A stretch of DNA of 64,000 nucleotides, taken from the NCBI RefSeq assembly GCF_001640805.2, contig NC_066855.1:17198701-17262700 (forward strand), written 5' to 3'. The DNA is from Lates calcarifer. Taxonomy: Eukaryota > Chordata > Actinopteri > Centropomidae. Position 1 is the first letter of the stretch. Every line of letters starts with the position of its first letter. A program made the translations under genes and the position numbers. Shown here in pieces: positions 1 through 11,714 of this stretch. Under the pieces are notes generated by a model that worked only from the letters and a program-made list of their open reading frames with translations, ran no database searches and was not told where the DNA came from.

Positions 1-378
1 TTTTGACATTTTTCGGCGAAATAATACATCGATTCACCTTTGCTGAAAATAATCAGCTTTACAATCAGTCTTCATGAGCTACAGCCACTACCAAGCAGCC
101 GAAGTTATCACGAATGAACGCTTTCCCTGTTTCCCTTGGTGACTGGAGATCACTTCTTTATCATCTAATCGTGTCATAGCGTAAAGAAACAGGCAGGGGT
201 GTTAGCAAAGTGGCGAGCCACAGGCTGGGACACCAGTCAGGTCAACTGAGTCAAAGTTAGCCGCGGTGTGTCCTTTTATCATCGCCCTCCGGTGCAGCAG
301 GTGTCCGTCCGCGGCAGGAGAGCGCGCGCGGTCAGCAAGCAGGGAATCAAACTACCAACCAAACAAACCCCGTCTTAC

Positions 379-426
379 CTTGTACACATTCTCCGTTATA
401 CGGTGCACCTCGTCGGTCCGGGACAT
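379..426 (-). CDS. baiap2: BAIAP2 (IRSp53)-like, first coding exon (partial gene)
   Basis: Reading the minus strand, an ATG at 426-424 opens a 48-base exon encoding MSRTDEVHRITENVYK, followed by a consensus donor (GTAAGACG, 378-371). BAIAP2 proteins begin with a very similar stretch and break at the same ...TENVYK|TIMEQF point, where the I-BAR (IMD) membrane-curving domain starts; the phase-0 boundary after Lys16 fits. The family links Rac/Cdc42 to actin at filopodia and dendritic spines. The rest of the gene lies to the left of the window, and 1-378 is intron. The neighbour chmp6, on the same strand and immediately upstream, matches the human 17q25 order CHMP6-BAIAP2. BAIAP2L1 also starts MSR, but its equivalent motif (TESTYR) fits less well. 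The identification rests on 16 residues plus synteny. Confidence 0.72.
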
Positions 427-660
427 CCTTGTTGGAGCGTCAGTCAGAACCATAGACTAAAATTTCCCTTGGGGGGGGGGAGGTTGAGGTTGAGATGATT
501 TTCTTAACTGTGACTGGAGGAGAGAAACAGCGGTTGTTCGCGGAGGAGAAAGAGGAGGGGGGAGAACTGCGGCTCCTGTCTGTCGCTGACTGAGAAGAGA
601 CGAGCTCGTCTGGCCGTGGGATCCCGGTTTATATAGGAAAGTCCTCCGCTGCGCCCACAC
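427..660 (-). promoter_or_regulatory. TATA-containing promoter and 5' UTR of the baiap2-like gene
   Basis: On the minus strand a TATATAA box lies at 635-629 (plus strand ttatata), about 200 bases upstream of the ATG at 426. That predicts transcription starting near 600 and a ~175-base 5' UTR. The UTR is purine/pyrimidine-skewed and contains an uninterrupted run of ten G on the plus strand (471-480). The surrounding 250-720 segment is richer in CpG than the sequence further right, as expected for a promoter. The start site is inferred from TATA spacing only. Confidence 0.55.
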
Positions 661-3600
661 CGGCTCCCCACGCAGCCAGTCAGTCAGTCGCTGCCTCCTG
701 GTTGGAGCGCAGAGGCGGACTCACTCGAAGATGGGCGGTGCTGCCTTCAAGGACGGCGGGAAATGAAGGAATTACGACCTGATCTGCAGTTTAACATCCT
801 GATTTCAGAATAGGACAAGTTGTTCTAATGGTCTGTACAGTGAAAAAGACCCGAATAAGCAACGGTAATCTTAATGAGTAACTAAACTGACCATTTAAGG
901 TAAAGAAATCCAGTAATGTGTTTAGTGTTTTTTTTCACTAGAGCTTAATCCCTAAAGAAAGACAGCTCTGAAACAGAGTTCTTCATTTTGGCCAAGGGAG
1001 TTAATTATTTGCTGATGACACGACCAAATTAACCTTAAAGGAACTCAGATGAGGATCCAACTTAAGTTCCCAGTCGTGTTGGTTGATGGTCTGCTTTAAT
1101 GGTGCATATTTCCACAAACCAGTTGTCAGAAAGAATGGAGCCTGCGGAGGGCCTTGGGTTTATGGAGCCGCATGCAGGTGCCTGCTTGTCCGGGTTGATG
1201 AGTTCCTCCCTCTAGTGAGTTCTAATTAGTGGGTGCTGTGTATGATTACAATGACAAACCTGCAAACTGTTCTGTTTGGAACTCCACGGCACATGACTGC
1301 ACACCTGAAAGCTTGATTTGTTCTGCTGCCTTTAGGTGAAAATCAGAAATGTCATAACTGAACAGAATTTTAAAGGCGATCTCTCTTTTCACCTGCGCAC
1401 CTGTGTCACTCACTGCTTATTTATGATATTTTGTTACAGCATTCATCAGGTACCAGCTAGGCCCTGGATGCCATAAATAAATAAATATACAGTAAGTGAG
1501 ACAGTGAGCAGGATTTTGGTTTTCATTTTTAATCAGGTTGTGCTGCTCTCAGATGCACCTGTCACATTCACGCCTTCTGAGGAGAGATTATTCTTTTGGC
1601 ATTACCCTACGGTGGAAATTTTCACTGGCTACGAGTCAGATGGATGGGATTAATTATCATTGATCACGGATTTTCTTTTCATTTCCCCCTATTTCATTAA
1701 AATATAAAACCACTGTTCTTCCTGTTTCTCGACGAGTCACCATCACTGTATTATTATTTTCAATAGACCATAACTAAACCTAATCAAAAGCATTGGAAAA
1801 TAGGGAAACTGGGATCTTGGCGCTTTACAGTGACTCCCTGAATGCAGCATAGCATTTAAACAAACCACGCCTCCTCCGCTGTGTCACACGCTGCCCACGC
1901 CGCCGCCTCTGCTACAACCATTCAGAAGACCTGACTATACAGGATCTGGAACAGTCTCTACCCATTTATTCAGTATGATCATATCCACCTGAACCTCAGA
2001 TCACTGTGACATTTTTATCATATTCCTATGATATTCCTATAGTACTGTGTCTGTGATCAGTTGGCGTTAGGCTTTATATTTAGTTATATTTCCTACTGCT
2101 ATAAAACCTGCGGCTGAGATATTATCCATCCATAGGGGTGTTATTTTTGACAGTGCAACATGTAATAAACCCAGAGATAAAGGTTTATCTGTTGTTGATT
2201 TATTTGTTCTATTTTTGTGTGGCTCCACTGATTTGGGCTCAGTGGGCTCTGGTTGGTATGAGTGGGATGGAGCCACATTTCCTTGGATTTCAAAGCCTTG
2301 TATGGTGGTGGGTTGGGGAATCCCACACATCTTAGCAAATCACGATCTGAAGGCTTTTGAATGGGGATTTATGAAAAGGAGACAAAGCAGAAGATAACAG
2401 GAGACCAGTGTGAAAGAGCACAGTCACGCCTTTCATATTCAGCAACATTTTTTAAGTAGAGATAAAACAGATGAGCTATTTCAGGGGTTGCCATGATAAT
2501 AAAGTGGAACCTCGGCTCACTACTAGAACAGACTGATGTTGTTTTGATTGTCACATCTGATTAAAGTAGATTCCAAAGAGACCAAACCGCCGACAGTTAG
2601 TGAAAATCAATCAGGCATGTTTGGTCAAACAGCAATGTTCCTGCTGTCAGCGAGCCCATCAATTTACTTCTCTGTGAGTGTTCAATCCCCACAATTAGTT
2701 TCCATAATTGAAAGTAGACTTCCATTATGTTTGCTGACTGCCACTCCATCTTGAAGTATAATTGTACGAAAATGAATTCAGATAACAATTGTTAATCGTG
2801 GTTCGCTCAAATAATAATCAGAGGTGTAGACAGACTGGGCCTAAAGTACATACTCTGATGGCTTCAGACTTGACATGACACTAGAAAGTCTCAGGTTTTG
2901 ACCTGGTATAGTCCAGCAACAGTTGCACACCTTGAATGTAATTATTAGGTTTGTCTAATAAAAGGATTCGGTCTGTTATATAGGAAATACAATTAACATA
3001 GTCATCTTTAAGGTCAGCATTAAGAGGCCTGAGAGACTTTCAACAGACTGGCCTTTTACTTATGAAGACTTGTAGCATTCCTCAAACTGATACCAAAGAA
3101 CTTGAGAAGAAGACTTGAGACTTGAACTTCTCTCAAATAAATTAAGACTTACCTCAAAATGAAAACTGTTCTAGTCATTATGATAAACCAAATTAACTGG
3201 CTTCTGGCTGTAGCATCATATTTTATTGCACAAACATTAGAATGGTGTCAACAAAATGTCAGACTATTCCTTTAAGTTACTTGAATGGGGCCTTGGCGTG
3301 CAACAGGGGTCCGAAGCTGTACTCTAAAGACGTAAAAAAAAAAAAAAAAAAAAGTTCTGCCTGTGTGTATATTCAGTACCCAGTGGAGGTGTAGTGAAGT
3401 AGGCAAGACTGAGGTGGGCAGGACACACACACACCTACGTACCTTAAGCGTCCATTCAGCAGCATTTGATCTCACCCTTCATGTCCATCCTACTCACCAT
3501 CGGCCTCTCAGGCTTTTTCTCTCCGTTTCAGATCCACGTCTGTGATTCATCAGCGCGGCGCTCTGACATGCAAGTTCCACTCTGTGCGTCGCCCACTCCC

Positions 3601-5978
3601 ACACAGCACCGATAGGCTTGTAGTGCACAGTCAGCTGTAGAACGGAGCCAGTCCATTCAAAAAGAGTACATCCCTGTGAAGTGGATCTGAGTAACTCGAC
3701 AAAAGAGAAATTCAGGCTATTTCAGGCTCACAAAAGGCCTAAATGATAGAACGTCAATATTCAGGCTTTGTTTGATGAAAATACTTCAAAGCTATATTCA
3801 GAAATATACAATGTCCTTTTATTTGTGAAGGGCTGGCTGATGTTTTTGTCCTGTAGAAACAGCTCTTAATTCTTAGATCAAGTTTATAATCGAAGTGACG
3901 AGTGCAAAGCAAGGTCATGTGAGACAGAAATGCTAGAAAAACAAGTAAAAAGAAAAGCAGAGAAAGTGTTTCATTTGGTATCTTTTCTAAATTTAACCTT
4001 CTGACATCATCATATGTAAATAAAATCCAGCTTTCACCCATGATTTTGTAAAAAGTGTGGGGTGACAGGCCCTGACTAAAATTTTGTACACAGGTGATGT
4101 CCATATAGTATTAGTACCCACTCAAACTGCTCTCTGCAACACTCCAGAGACAATTTGTCGCTTGCTGCCACCTTGTGTTCAAACCTGGAAGAATACCATT
4201 TTGAATTGCGACCTGCAGTGACACAACACAGGTTATGACAATTAAAAAAAAACACATAATTTTATTGTAAAAAGAATGTGCAGAGAGAGGTACAATTTCC
4301 AAACCAATTTTAAGATGATGACTTTGATGCAGCACTGATGAAATGACGACAGCATTAGTCATCTGTGTTTTCTGTCAGCGAGATTAACTGATTTACAGAT
4401 TAGTTAGATGGATCTTCAAAGATACACAAGCTTAAGCCTTGTGAATGTAGGCCATCATTCTTGCTGTAGTTTAACACAGATCTACACAAGCAAATCTGAG
4501 CGTGATATGCACATTAAAATAATTACAGGCTCCTGCGCTGATAATACTCGGTGGGTAAAGATCCAGGTTGCGTCAAGTTATTACCTTGAAGAGATTAACG
4601 ACTGTTGTCTGGGCTTCAGAGGTAAACCCACACACGATATGATTAGCCCTTTCTCCACTGACACTGAACTAATCCACAAGGGGAGCACAAAATTAGATTA
4701 GTTAAGCTGCTTGAAAAGGGGTCAGACTGGGAGAATATTCTATGAAACAGATGCTTATGCAAATGTTTCAGTACTTGAGAAACAATTCCAAGGTGGGTCA
4801 AATAACTCGTGTGAAGGCAAAGCTCGCCAGCTGGGCGGCTGAGACAGACAAGACCAATGGCAAACTTTACAGAGCACAGGTTATGTCTGCATCCTTGCCT
4901 GCCTTAAAGCGTCAGTTCACCCAAATAACAAGAAAACATATTATTACTCTATCCTTGGGTTTATTTTTCCCAGATTTTAAATCCACCTGAAAACACTTTC
5001 ATCATCTTTTTGCAGCTAAAAATGATGTCAGTGGTTTTTAAAATTTATTGCAGATATATTTTTTTTTTTTTTTCATTATCAAAAAGGAACAAAAAGACTT
5101 TGGGAACTTTAACCATCTTTATAGACAAAGAACTCACATTATTCTGGTGAGTTAATGCATGAAACCAACAGACATATTAAATATAAATGTCTCACTTTTG
5201 GTTTCTGATTTTTTTTTTTCCTCATGGGAGAACACAGAGCAGATATGTATGCTAGAAAAAGCTATTTCATTTCAGTTGGATTTCAAACCATATTTCTTCA
5301 GTAGAAAGTGTCCCAGTGAAAAATGCTGACAGTGAGGTCTGTGGATTAGTTAGAGTAACAGGGACATTGTTTCTTGAAAGAGATGTTGCTGCTATGTTTT
5401 TAAAATGTCATTTTAAGGTTCCTTCATTCCTTCCACTCAGCTCCACTGTACTGAGGAGGAGGCAGGGAGATAAAACCAAAGTAAAACTAGATGTAAGTGA
5501 GCAAATATGTCTCTTTGTGATTTGAGTGAATTCTAAGGCTGTAAGCTGTTAACCCCACCCAGAAGATATAGCCAGAGACCATATGATGAATTACAATGCG
5601 TGACATATACATGCAGTTAAGTTAAGTCAGTGTATATAAAATGATTTAGTGGTGAACATAGAAAAAGAAAACAAAAAAAAACAAAGGTCAGGCACAGTTA
5701 TCTAAATCTCACAGGTCTTCATGGTTCAAATCAGCATTTTTCTTGAAGGTTGCAGCGGTGGACCAGTCCTGACTGCCTTCATGTGTCAGCCTGCAGCAGA
5801 CGAGGACAAACAGTGACTGGACGATATGGAGGAAGCTCAGTATCTGAAAGAGGCTGCTGTCACTTTATCACAGACCTCGAGGAGGAGAGAGGTCCGCAGC
5901 AAAACGTGTGGTCGTTGGTTCTCGTGGTGGGACTCGAGTGTTGTGGAGGAGGACCAGCAGCCGAGGTCAGTCATGTTC
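661..5978. other. Intergenic region between baiap2-like promoter and chmp6 stop, including chmp6 3' UTR
   Basis: No exon with convincing splice sites or recognisable protein similarity was seen on either strand. The segment is AT-rich with homopolymer tracts (poly-A at 3334-3353, poly-T near 5060-5072 and 5210-5220). The chmp6 3' UTR must occupy its right end. The first AATAAA on the minus strand below the stop that I noted is at 5049-5044 (plus strand tttatt), which would give a UTR of roughly 0.9 kb; that end is a candidate only. Confidence 0.5.
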
Positions 5979-8900
5979 TTAAGCAGCGAGCAGCTCTCGC
6001 TCTGGTTTCTTTCTGGGGCGTTCCCTCTCTGCAACAAAAGCAGATTATAAAGCGGCTTATAAAAAGGTAGCAGGGTGGTGTTTCAATCCTTGAATTATAA
6101 CACTTGGGAATTTGCTAAGAAACAGGAAATGCACAACTCTGTCTTACAGTACCCAAACTGCATGTTAACATGAAGCTGTAACTGCAAACTCAATCTTATC
6201 GATGCAGATACACAGTGATATTCATCCTGTCGAATCATGAATTCAGAGAATTAAGAATTCGTTGTGTTGCGTAGAAACAGAGAGCAGGCAAACAGCGCTG
6301 AGCTGCTGTGTTAAACAGTGATCAGAGCCGATGCTCTTGCAGCTGTTCATCTGATAAATTCCCAATTGTGAGGCTCCATCTTTCCTCACAAACCAAAACT
6401 GACCTGATAAACTAACATTACATATTTCCTCCACACAATTACTTTTTTAAAATTCCCCTCGTTAAAAGCGTGTCATTGTTTTCTGAGCTGCTTTCCTTTA
6501 TCAAGCGTAGTTTTTAAACATGTTCTAGAAGCTGTCAGGTTAATGTTTCAGAAATCCACTTGATGTGTTTTCAAACAGCAGGTTTTGGTTAAATGAGACC
6601 AGACTTCAAAGATGAGGACTGATTTTCAGTGGGACCTCCAGGACTGTAAGCACTGTGTGGAATGAGTGAAGTGAATGGGGCTAACCCATACTCCTCTTAA
6701 TAAAGACAGAACTGATTGATCTGTGAATCCCAGTAAGACCTGACAGGGTTTATGATTCTGCTCATTGATCCCTGAAAATGATTTTTTGATGGTAAAGTTT
6801 TAATCTATTTCGCATCAACATAATGCACAATAAAACTCACAAAATACTGTACATGTACATAAAGATACAGTACAATACTACATATTCATTATTAAGTCAA
6901 AAATAAAATTCTGGCAAAAATATTTCCCTGCAAAGGAGGAACGTGATCAAACATGATGAGGTGTTGCCTGCAGTGTGGTAGTTGAACATTCTTGTCTCAC
7001 AACCAGCTAATCTAATTTTTTCTTTATATAATATTTTTCTTTTCAACCACAAATAACCATTTAAATGTCTATTTAAATCTGCTGCTAAATCTTGAGGTAA
7101 TTGTGACATCCAGCATAATTTGGTTTGTTTTCCCTGAGGAGGAAAGTTAGATAAAACCAGGAGAAAGAACAAAAATGCTAAAAGGCAGCCAGTTGGAATA
7201 TCCTATACAAATGACAATGGCAGCACGCACACAAGATCAGGACAACACAAACAAGATTGACTGGTGTTGTGTTGTGTCACAGCCAGTGTCAGAGAGTGTG
7301 AGAGAACAAACCTGGCTTGTCCTCTGTGGCCTCTGGAACTTCTGGCAGCTTGTCTGAAGGAACCTCAGGAAGCTCCACGTCTCCCTGTTTATAAAACAGA
7401 TTTAGATTTAAGATCGAGCGCTGCTATGGATCCTCTGAGCCCCTGCTGTCATCACATACACACATACACCATTTCATAAGGTCTGAATTTCCAAGTCAAA
7501 CCTAAAATACACAAGTGTCGACATACACACTGTGATACTGATGAGACTAACCTGAGTAATGGCCTCCAGCTCAGCCAGTACAGCATCTTCATCTTCTTGT
7601 GATAAAGAGCCAGCCAGCATGTCGTCTATTTGCTGTAGAAGGACAAAAAGCTTTCAGTTAATAACAAAAAGCGAGGACTTCAGCTCTTTTGACGTGTGCA
7701 TGTTTTGTGGAATTGAATCCTAGACTTTTTTTTTTTATTTAAGAGAGAATCTGCAGCATGAAATTCATTTGTTAACACCTCTAAACAGTGACTTCAACTT
7801 CATTTATCAGGGACTGAACATTATCGTTAATTATCTAACAAACTCAGTATCATATATCATCAATATATTATTATCATCAGTTTCCCAATATCAGATTATC
7901 CTTAAAGTAAATTGAGGGTAAAGATATAAATTGCCCTGTAAACGTGACATTAATGAGGGATTTACCCTTTGGTACTCAATGGCATCTTGAGTTTCATCCA
8001 TGATCCGTTCTACTTCTTCAATGGACATCACCTAATGTGAGAAGAACAGTCAACCAGAGCCCACTGATAACCAGTGATACAGGTAGAAGACACGATGCAT
8101 CAGACATAAGATTACATCTTTGATTAAATGACACTTTGTATCATGTATCTATGTATACCTCGTGCATCTTTTTCAGACATTCATTTCCAACCTTCAACCC
8201 ATCAATAACTTTCCTCTCAATCTGGGCAAACTCCAGGTCTTGAACCTGAAATAAGCAGGAAGGAGAGACACTTTCAGTTTCACTTCAGAGCGGCTGCTAC
8301 ACGCCATGTGTCAGTGCAGTCCTCAGATCACTCACCATACGCTCCAAGTTGCTTATCTGGTTCTCTGTCTTGTCTAGAAGTTGGTCTTGGTAGCGCTTCT
8401 TTTTCAGCAAGAGGAGTGCTTTCCTATTTGGATCCAATCAACATTAAAAATTAGAATCACTCTAAATAAGAGAACAATGAGCAGTTCATTCACAATGAAG
8501 CTGAGACTACGAATGATAGAATACAATAAATGATTTGCTTAAAACAAATACTACTGTCTACTGTATTAGACAGTTAACCTGTAAAACCCATTCATTAGAA
8601 AAAGGCGGTTAGTTCAAAGCTGTACATGGAGACAATCACCCATTCAATACCAAACAACAAAACTAGATTTCGGTTTTATGACGATGAGCTCATCAGAATC
8701 AAATAATTATTTCAGCATTTTGATTTGAATAATCCAGCCTGTTCATCTCTTGCTATTGTCATCTTAAAAGTAAAAAAAAACTTCAAAGATCATCTTTTGG
8801 ATGTGATTTTGGCTCCTGGGTGTTTATTAAGTTTCTAATTGGAAGAAGGAATTCAATTTCCATAAACAATGTTGTCTTATGTGGGTGACAGCTGTGATGA

Positions 8901-9835
8901 TACATCTGTAAAGGACACAACATGATTTCTTAGCTTTAAACAACACCTTTATTTATGAGTGAGCCTTCCCTCTGTTGTCCCACCTTCACCACACTGGAGC
9001 TATACTCACTCTTTTTTGCCATCTTTCAGCAGCTGTTTGGCTAAAAGTCTCTCCTTCTCCAGCTGCAGGTTGATCCTCTTCTGATACTGCCTCAGTTTAT
9101 CTCTTTGCTGTTTCAGTTGCTGCAATGAGGAAACAGAGACATGAGTACAGACTGTACTCTATCTTTTTTATGTACAAATGCTTCTACTCAAATTTACTTT
9201 TCATTGAATTCATCAATACAGCAGCAGCTTCTTGTGTTGTGTTGTAAACCTAACAGGGTTTACATACTGCAGCAGTCTGTCTCATTACAGTGTACCAGCA
9301 GAACAGTCTGTGAAACTATAGCATTTACATTTTTTTTATATTTACTGTCATACACACTCATGTAACAGTAACAGTTAGTCCTAGGATACTTTATTTAGCC
9401 TCTTCGGATATCATCGGCACATTAAAAAAAAGCTGTGAACCGCTTCGGCTAAAGTAAAGTAGCTAACTTTTAAAATGATTGTACTGTTGGGTACTGCTCT
9501 GAATGACACATTTTGAAGGCAGGTTCATGTGGGATTGTCAATACACCAAAACCGGTAAGTTGTTACTTTCAACAGAGAACCATGCCGAATTGAAGATAAA
9601 CTCCTGCGGAGTGCAAAACGGTTGTAGTTATGTTGTTTACGCTGGGTATGTACGATTACTGGTACGCACGGTTATTTAAATACCACATTTCTCAAAGTAG
9701 TTTGGCATGACTTGTTCATGTTACAGGGCAGAACGTTCAGGGTGGCTAATGCTAGCTAGCTGTGACACTTACCAAAATCGCTTTGTCTTGTTCTGTCACT
9801 CGGGTCTGTTTCTTTTTTCCAAAAAGATTTCCCAT
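5979..9835 (-). CDS. chmp6: Charged multivesicular body protein 6 (ESCRT-III subunit)
   Basis: CHMP6 (yeast Vps20) links ESCRT-II to ESCRT-III filament assembly on endosomes and acts in multivesicular body sorting and membrane scission. Eight coding exons join in frame: 9773-9835, 9010-9119, 8336-8423, 8159-8245, 7966-8031, 7552-7632, 7312-7384 and 5979-6028. All have GT-AG introns. The product is 205 residues (human 201). It starts MGNLFGKKK, with Gly2 as the expected N-myristoylation site and a basic patch for membranes. The central part is the charged helical Snf7 core (residues ~12-150), including QVMSIEEVERI-type sequence. The acidic region SLSQEDEDAVLAELE precedes a Pro-rich tail (LPEVPSDKLPEVPE) that corresponds to the MIT-interacting part, and the end PERELLAA resembles the human end. 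The start is fixed by the myristoylation motif. Confidence 0.97.
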
Positions 9836-10470
9836 TCTGACACAGCATCCCACCTACAATCTGCAACCAGGAGGGAAACTTGAAGCTACGACGTGATTTT
9901 GAACTATTTTTCTAACTTGTAGAAGGAACACTAGTGTAGCTTCTCCTCCATTATTTGTGTAGTCATCTGTGCAAGTGTCCACACCCACATCAAGAAGGAC
10001 GGAATCTGGGAAGGGTCAAAAACTGGTGGAGCAACAAACATAGCTCATTTAAAAAAGAGGCTACAGTAGATTTACTTTTATAAAGATATAAAAAATACTC
10101 ATACTAGTCAACCTTACGTAACACGAACGTTTTCTTCGAGCTTGAAAGAAAAGACCCCAGTGAATTCAAATCAAATTCAGTTCAAACTGAGCGTAATGTA
10201 TGTAGATTCACGAGTGTTTACTGCCCTCCTGTGGCCACAGGAGGAACTGCAGAAACATTTGTCAATTTAGCGTCAACAATGGCATACCATGCTACGACTT
10301 CCGGTAAACAATTTATAAAATAATTCAGTGACAAAACGGAAGTTATTAGAAACAGTATTAGTACAATAACATTATTATTTGTAAGAATTACTATTTGTAA
10401 GAATGGCCACAAAATATTTTATATTTATTTTCATAAAATATTGAAAACTCAACAAACATTGTGAACAAAG

Positions 10471-10472
<2 letters not shown>

Positions 10473-10531
<59 letters not shown>
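10473..10531. repeat. (AT)n microsatellite
   Basis: About 29 uninterrupted AT units, between chmp6 and the abca5 3' end. It is self-complementary and likely to be length-variable and prone to assembly error. Confidence 0.97.
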
Positions 10532-10533
<2 letters not shown>

Positions 10534-11478
10534 ATGGGAGGATTGTTGTGAAAGAAAGACAGGGAGGAATAATGAAAACAAGGTCAGTCAGAAGGACGGA
10601 GAGTGATGGGAATACAAAGAGAATAGATGAGTTTGACAAACTTCAGCAGACTCTGAGCTCGACCTCTGAATCTTTTTTGGTCACGATGCAAATCAGGGTT
10701 GTCCAAACTTTTCTTGCCAGGAACATGGGGAGAAAATGTGCTCCTGCTCCTCCTGAGCCTTTTAGTTTCACTGACTATATTAATGAGCAGCATTTAAGCA
10801 CTTTGCACTATACACTTGAATTTTCAGTAAGATGATTGGATCACTGTTCAGTGTCACTCTCCAGGAATGGGAACAGATGATGTTGGATCTTGTGCTGAAG
10901 AATTACTGTCAGGGACAGGGTGGCTGATTCAGAGCTAAGAGATGGATAAGACTTAGGAACGACCCATGCAAAGCTTTTAGGCACTAATGGTAGTGAGGAT
11001 GCTGTCCATGATTTCAATTCCATGATTGATTTTAATTAACCTCAATGTGAAGAGCAAAAAACCTAAATCAGATCAGTATTTCCTATGTTCCTATCTACTG
11101 CAGGACTCATTGTTCTTCTTGTCTCTGAGGATAGTTCTCCTGTGTTTGGACTCAGTGTTCTGATGAGAGTAAAAATATCCACAGTGCCTAAAACTTTTGC
11201 ACAGTATTGTATCTCTGTTGTTAGACATCAGCTAAGTTTCCTAGCTAGTATGATCTCATTTTTTTTACACCATCAAACAAATGCTGACTGCTCACAGCAT
11301 TCATGTGAGTTTTCATGCATATGTGGCACAATGTCTTTGTCTTACTGTTGCTCAGTTAATTCAAAAAGGTGTAGTTTGTGTACATTTATGTGTGTGACCG
11401 TAGCTGTGCATTTTATTTTCTGCCTGCAAACTCAGTTTTGCAAGACTGTTTAGATGGCCAATATGTCCGCCGATGATG

Positions 11479-11505
11479 GTGTGTGTGTGTGTGTGTGTGT
11501 GTGTG
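11479..11505. repeat. (GT)n microsatellite
   Basis: About 13 GT units just beyond the likely abca5 polyadenylation site. Confidence 0.93.
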
Positions 11506-11714
11506 GTATGTAGCTTGTTTTCAGCTTCTTACAGTTGCATTTTGTTGTATTTTACTTATTCCAATCTTCATACTCATCATAAGTCACTTAAACCATCTCG
11601 CTACATTACCTACCTACCTGCATTTATAATGAATCTGTGATTTAACCAAACATGCTAAAATAAAGGGCATCTCACCACTTCTGTTTTCAGTATGTTCATC
11701 AAAAAACAGCAAAG

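Larger units (their letters stand above)
9836..11714. other. chmp6 promoter side and intergenic region up to the abca5 3' end
   Basis: The first ~150 bases right of the chmp6 ATG hold its 5' UTR and promoter on the minus strand; no TATA box is obvious. The remainder has no supportable gene. It contains an (AT)n tract at 10473-10531 and a (GT)n tract at 11479-11505. Open frames here are short, run through simple repeats and lack splice context. Confidence 0.5.

Noticed and set aside
10461..10835. 124-codon open frame beginning in the AT repeat
   Set aside because: It starts with repetitive Ile-Tyr from the microsatellite and continues without similarity or splice context.
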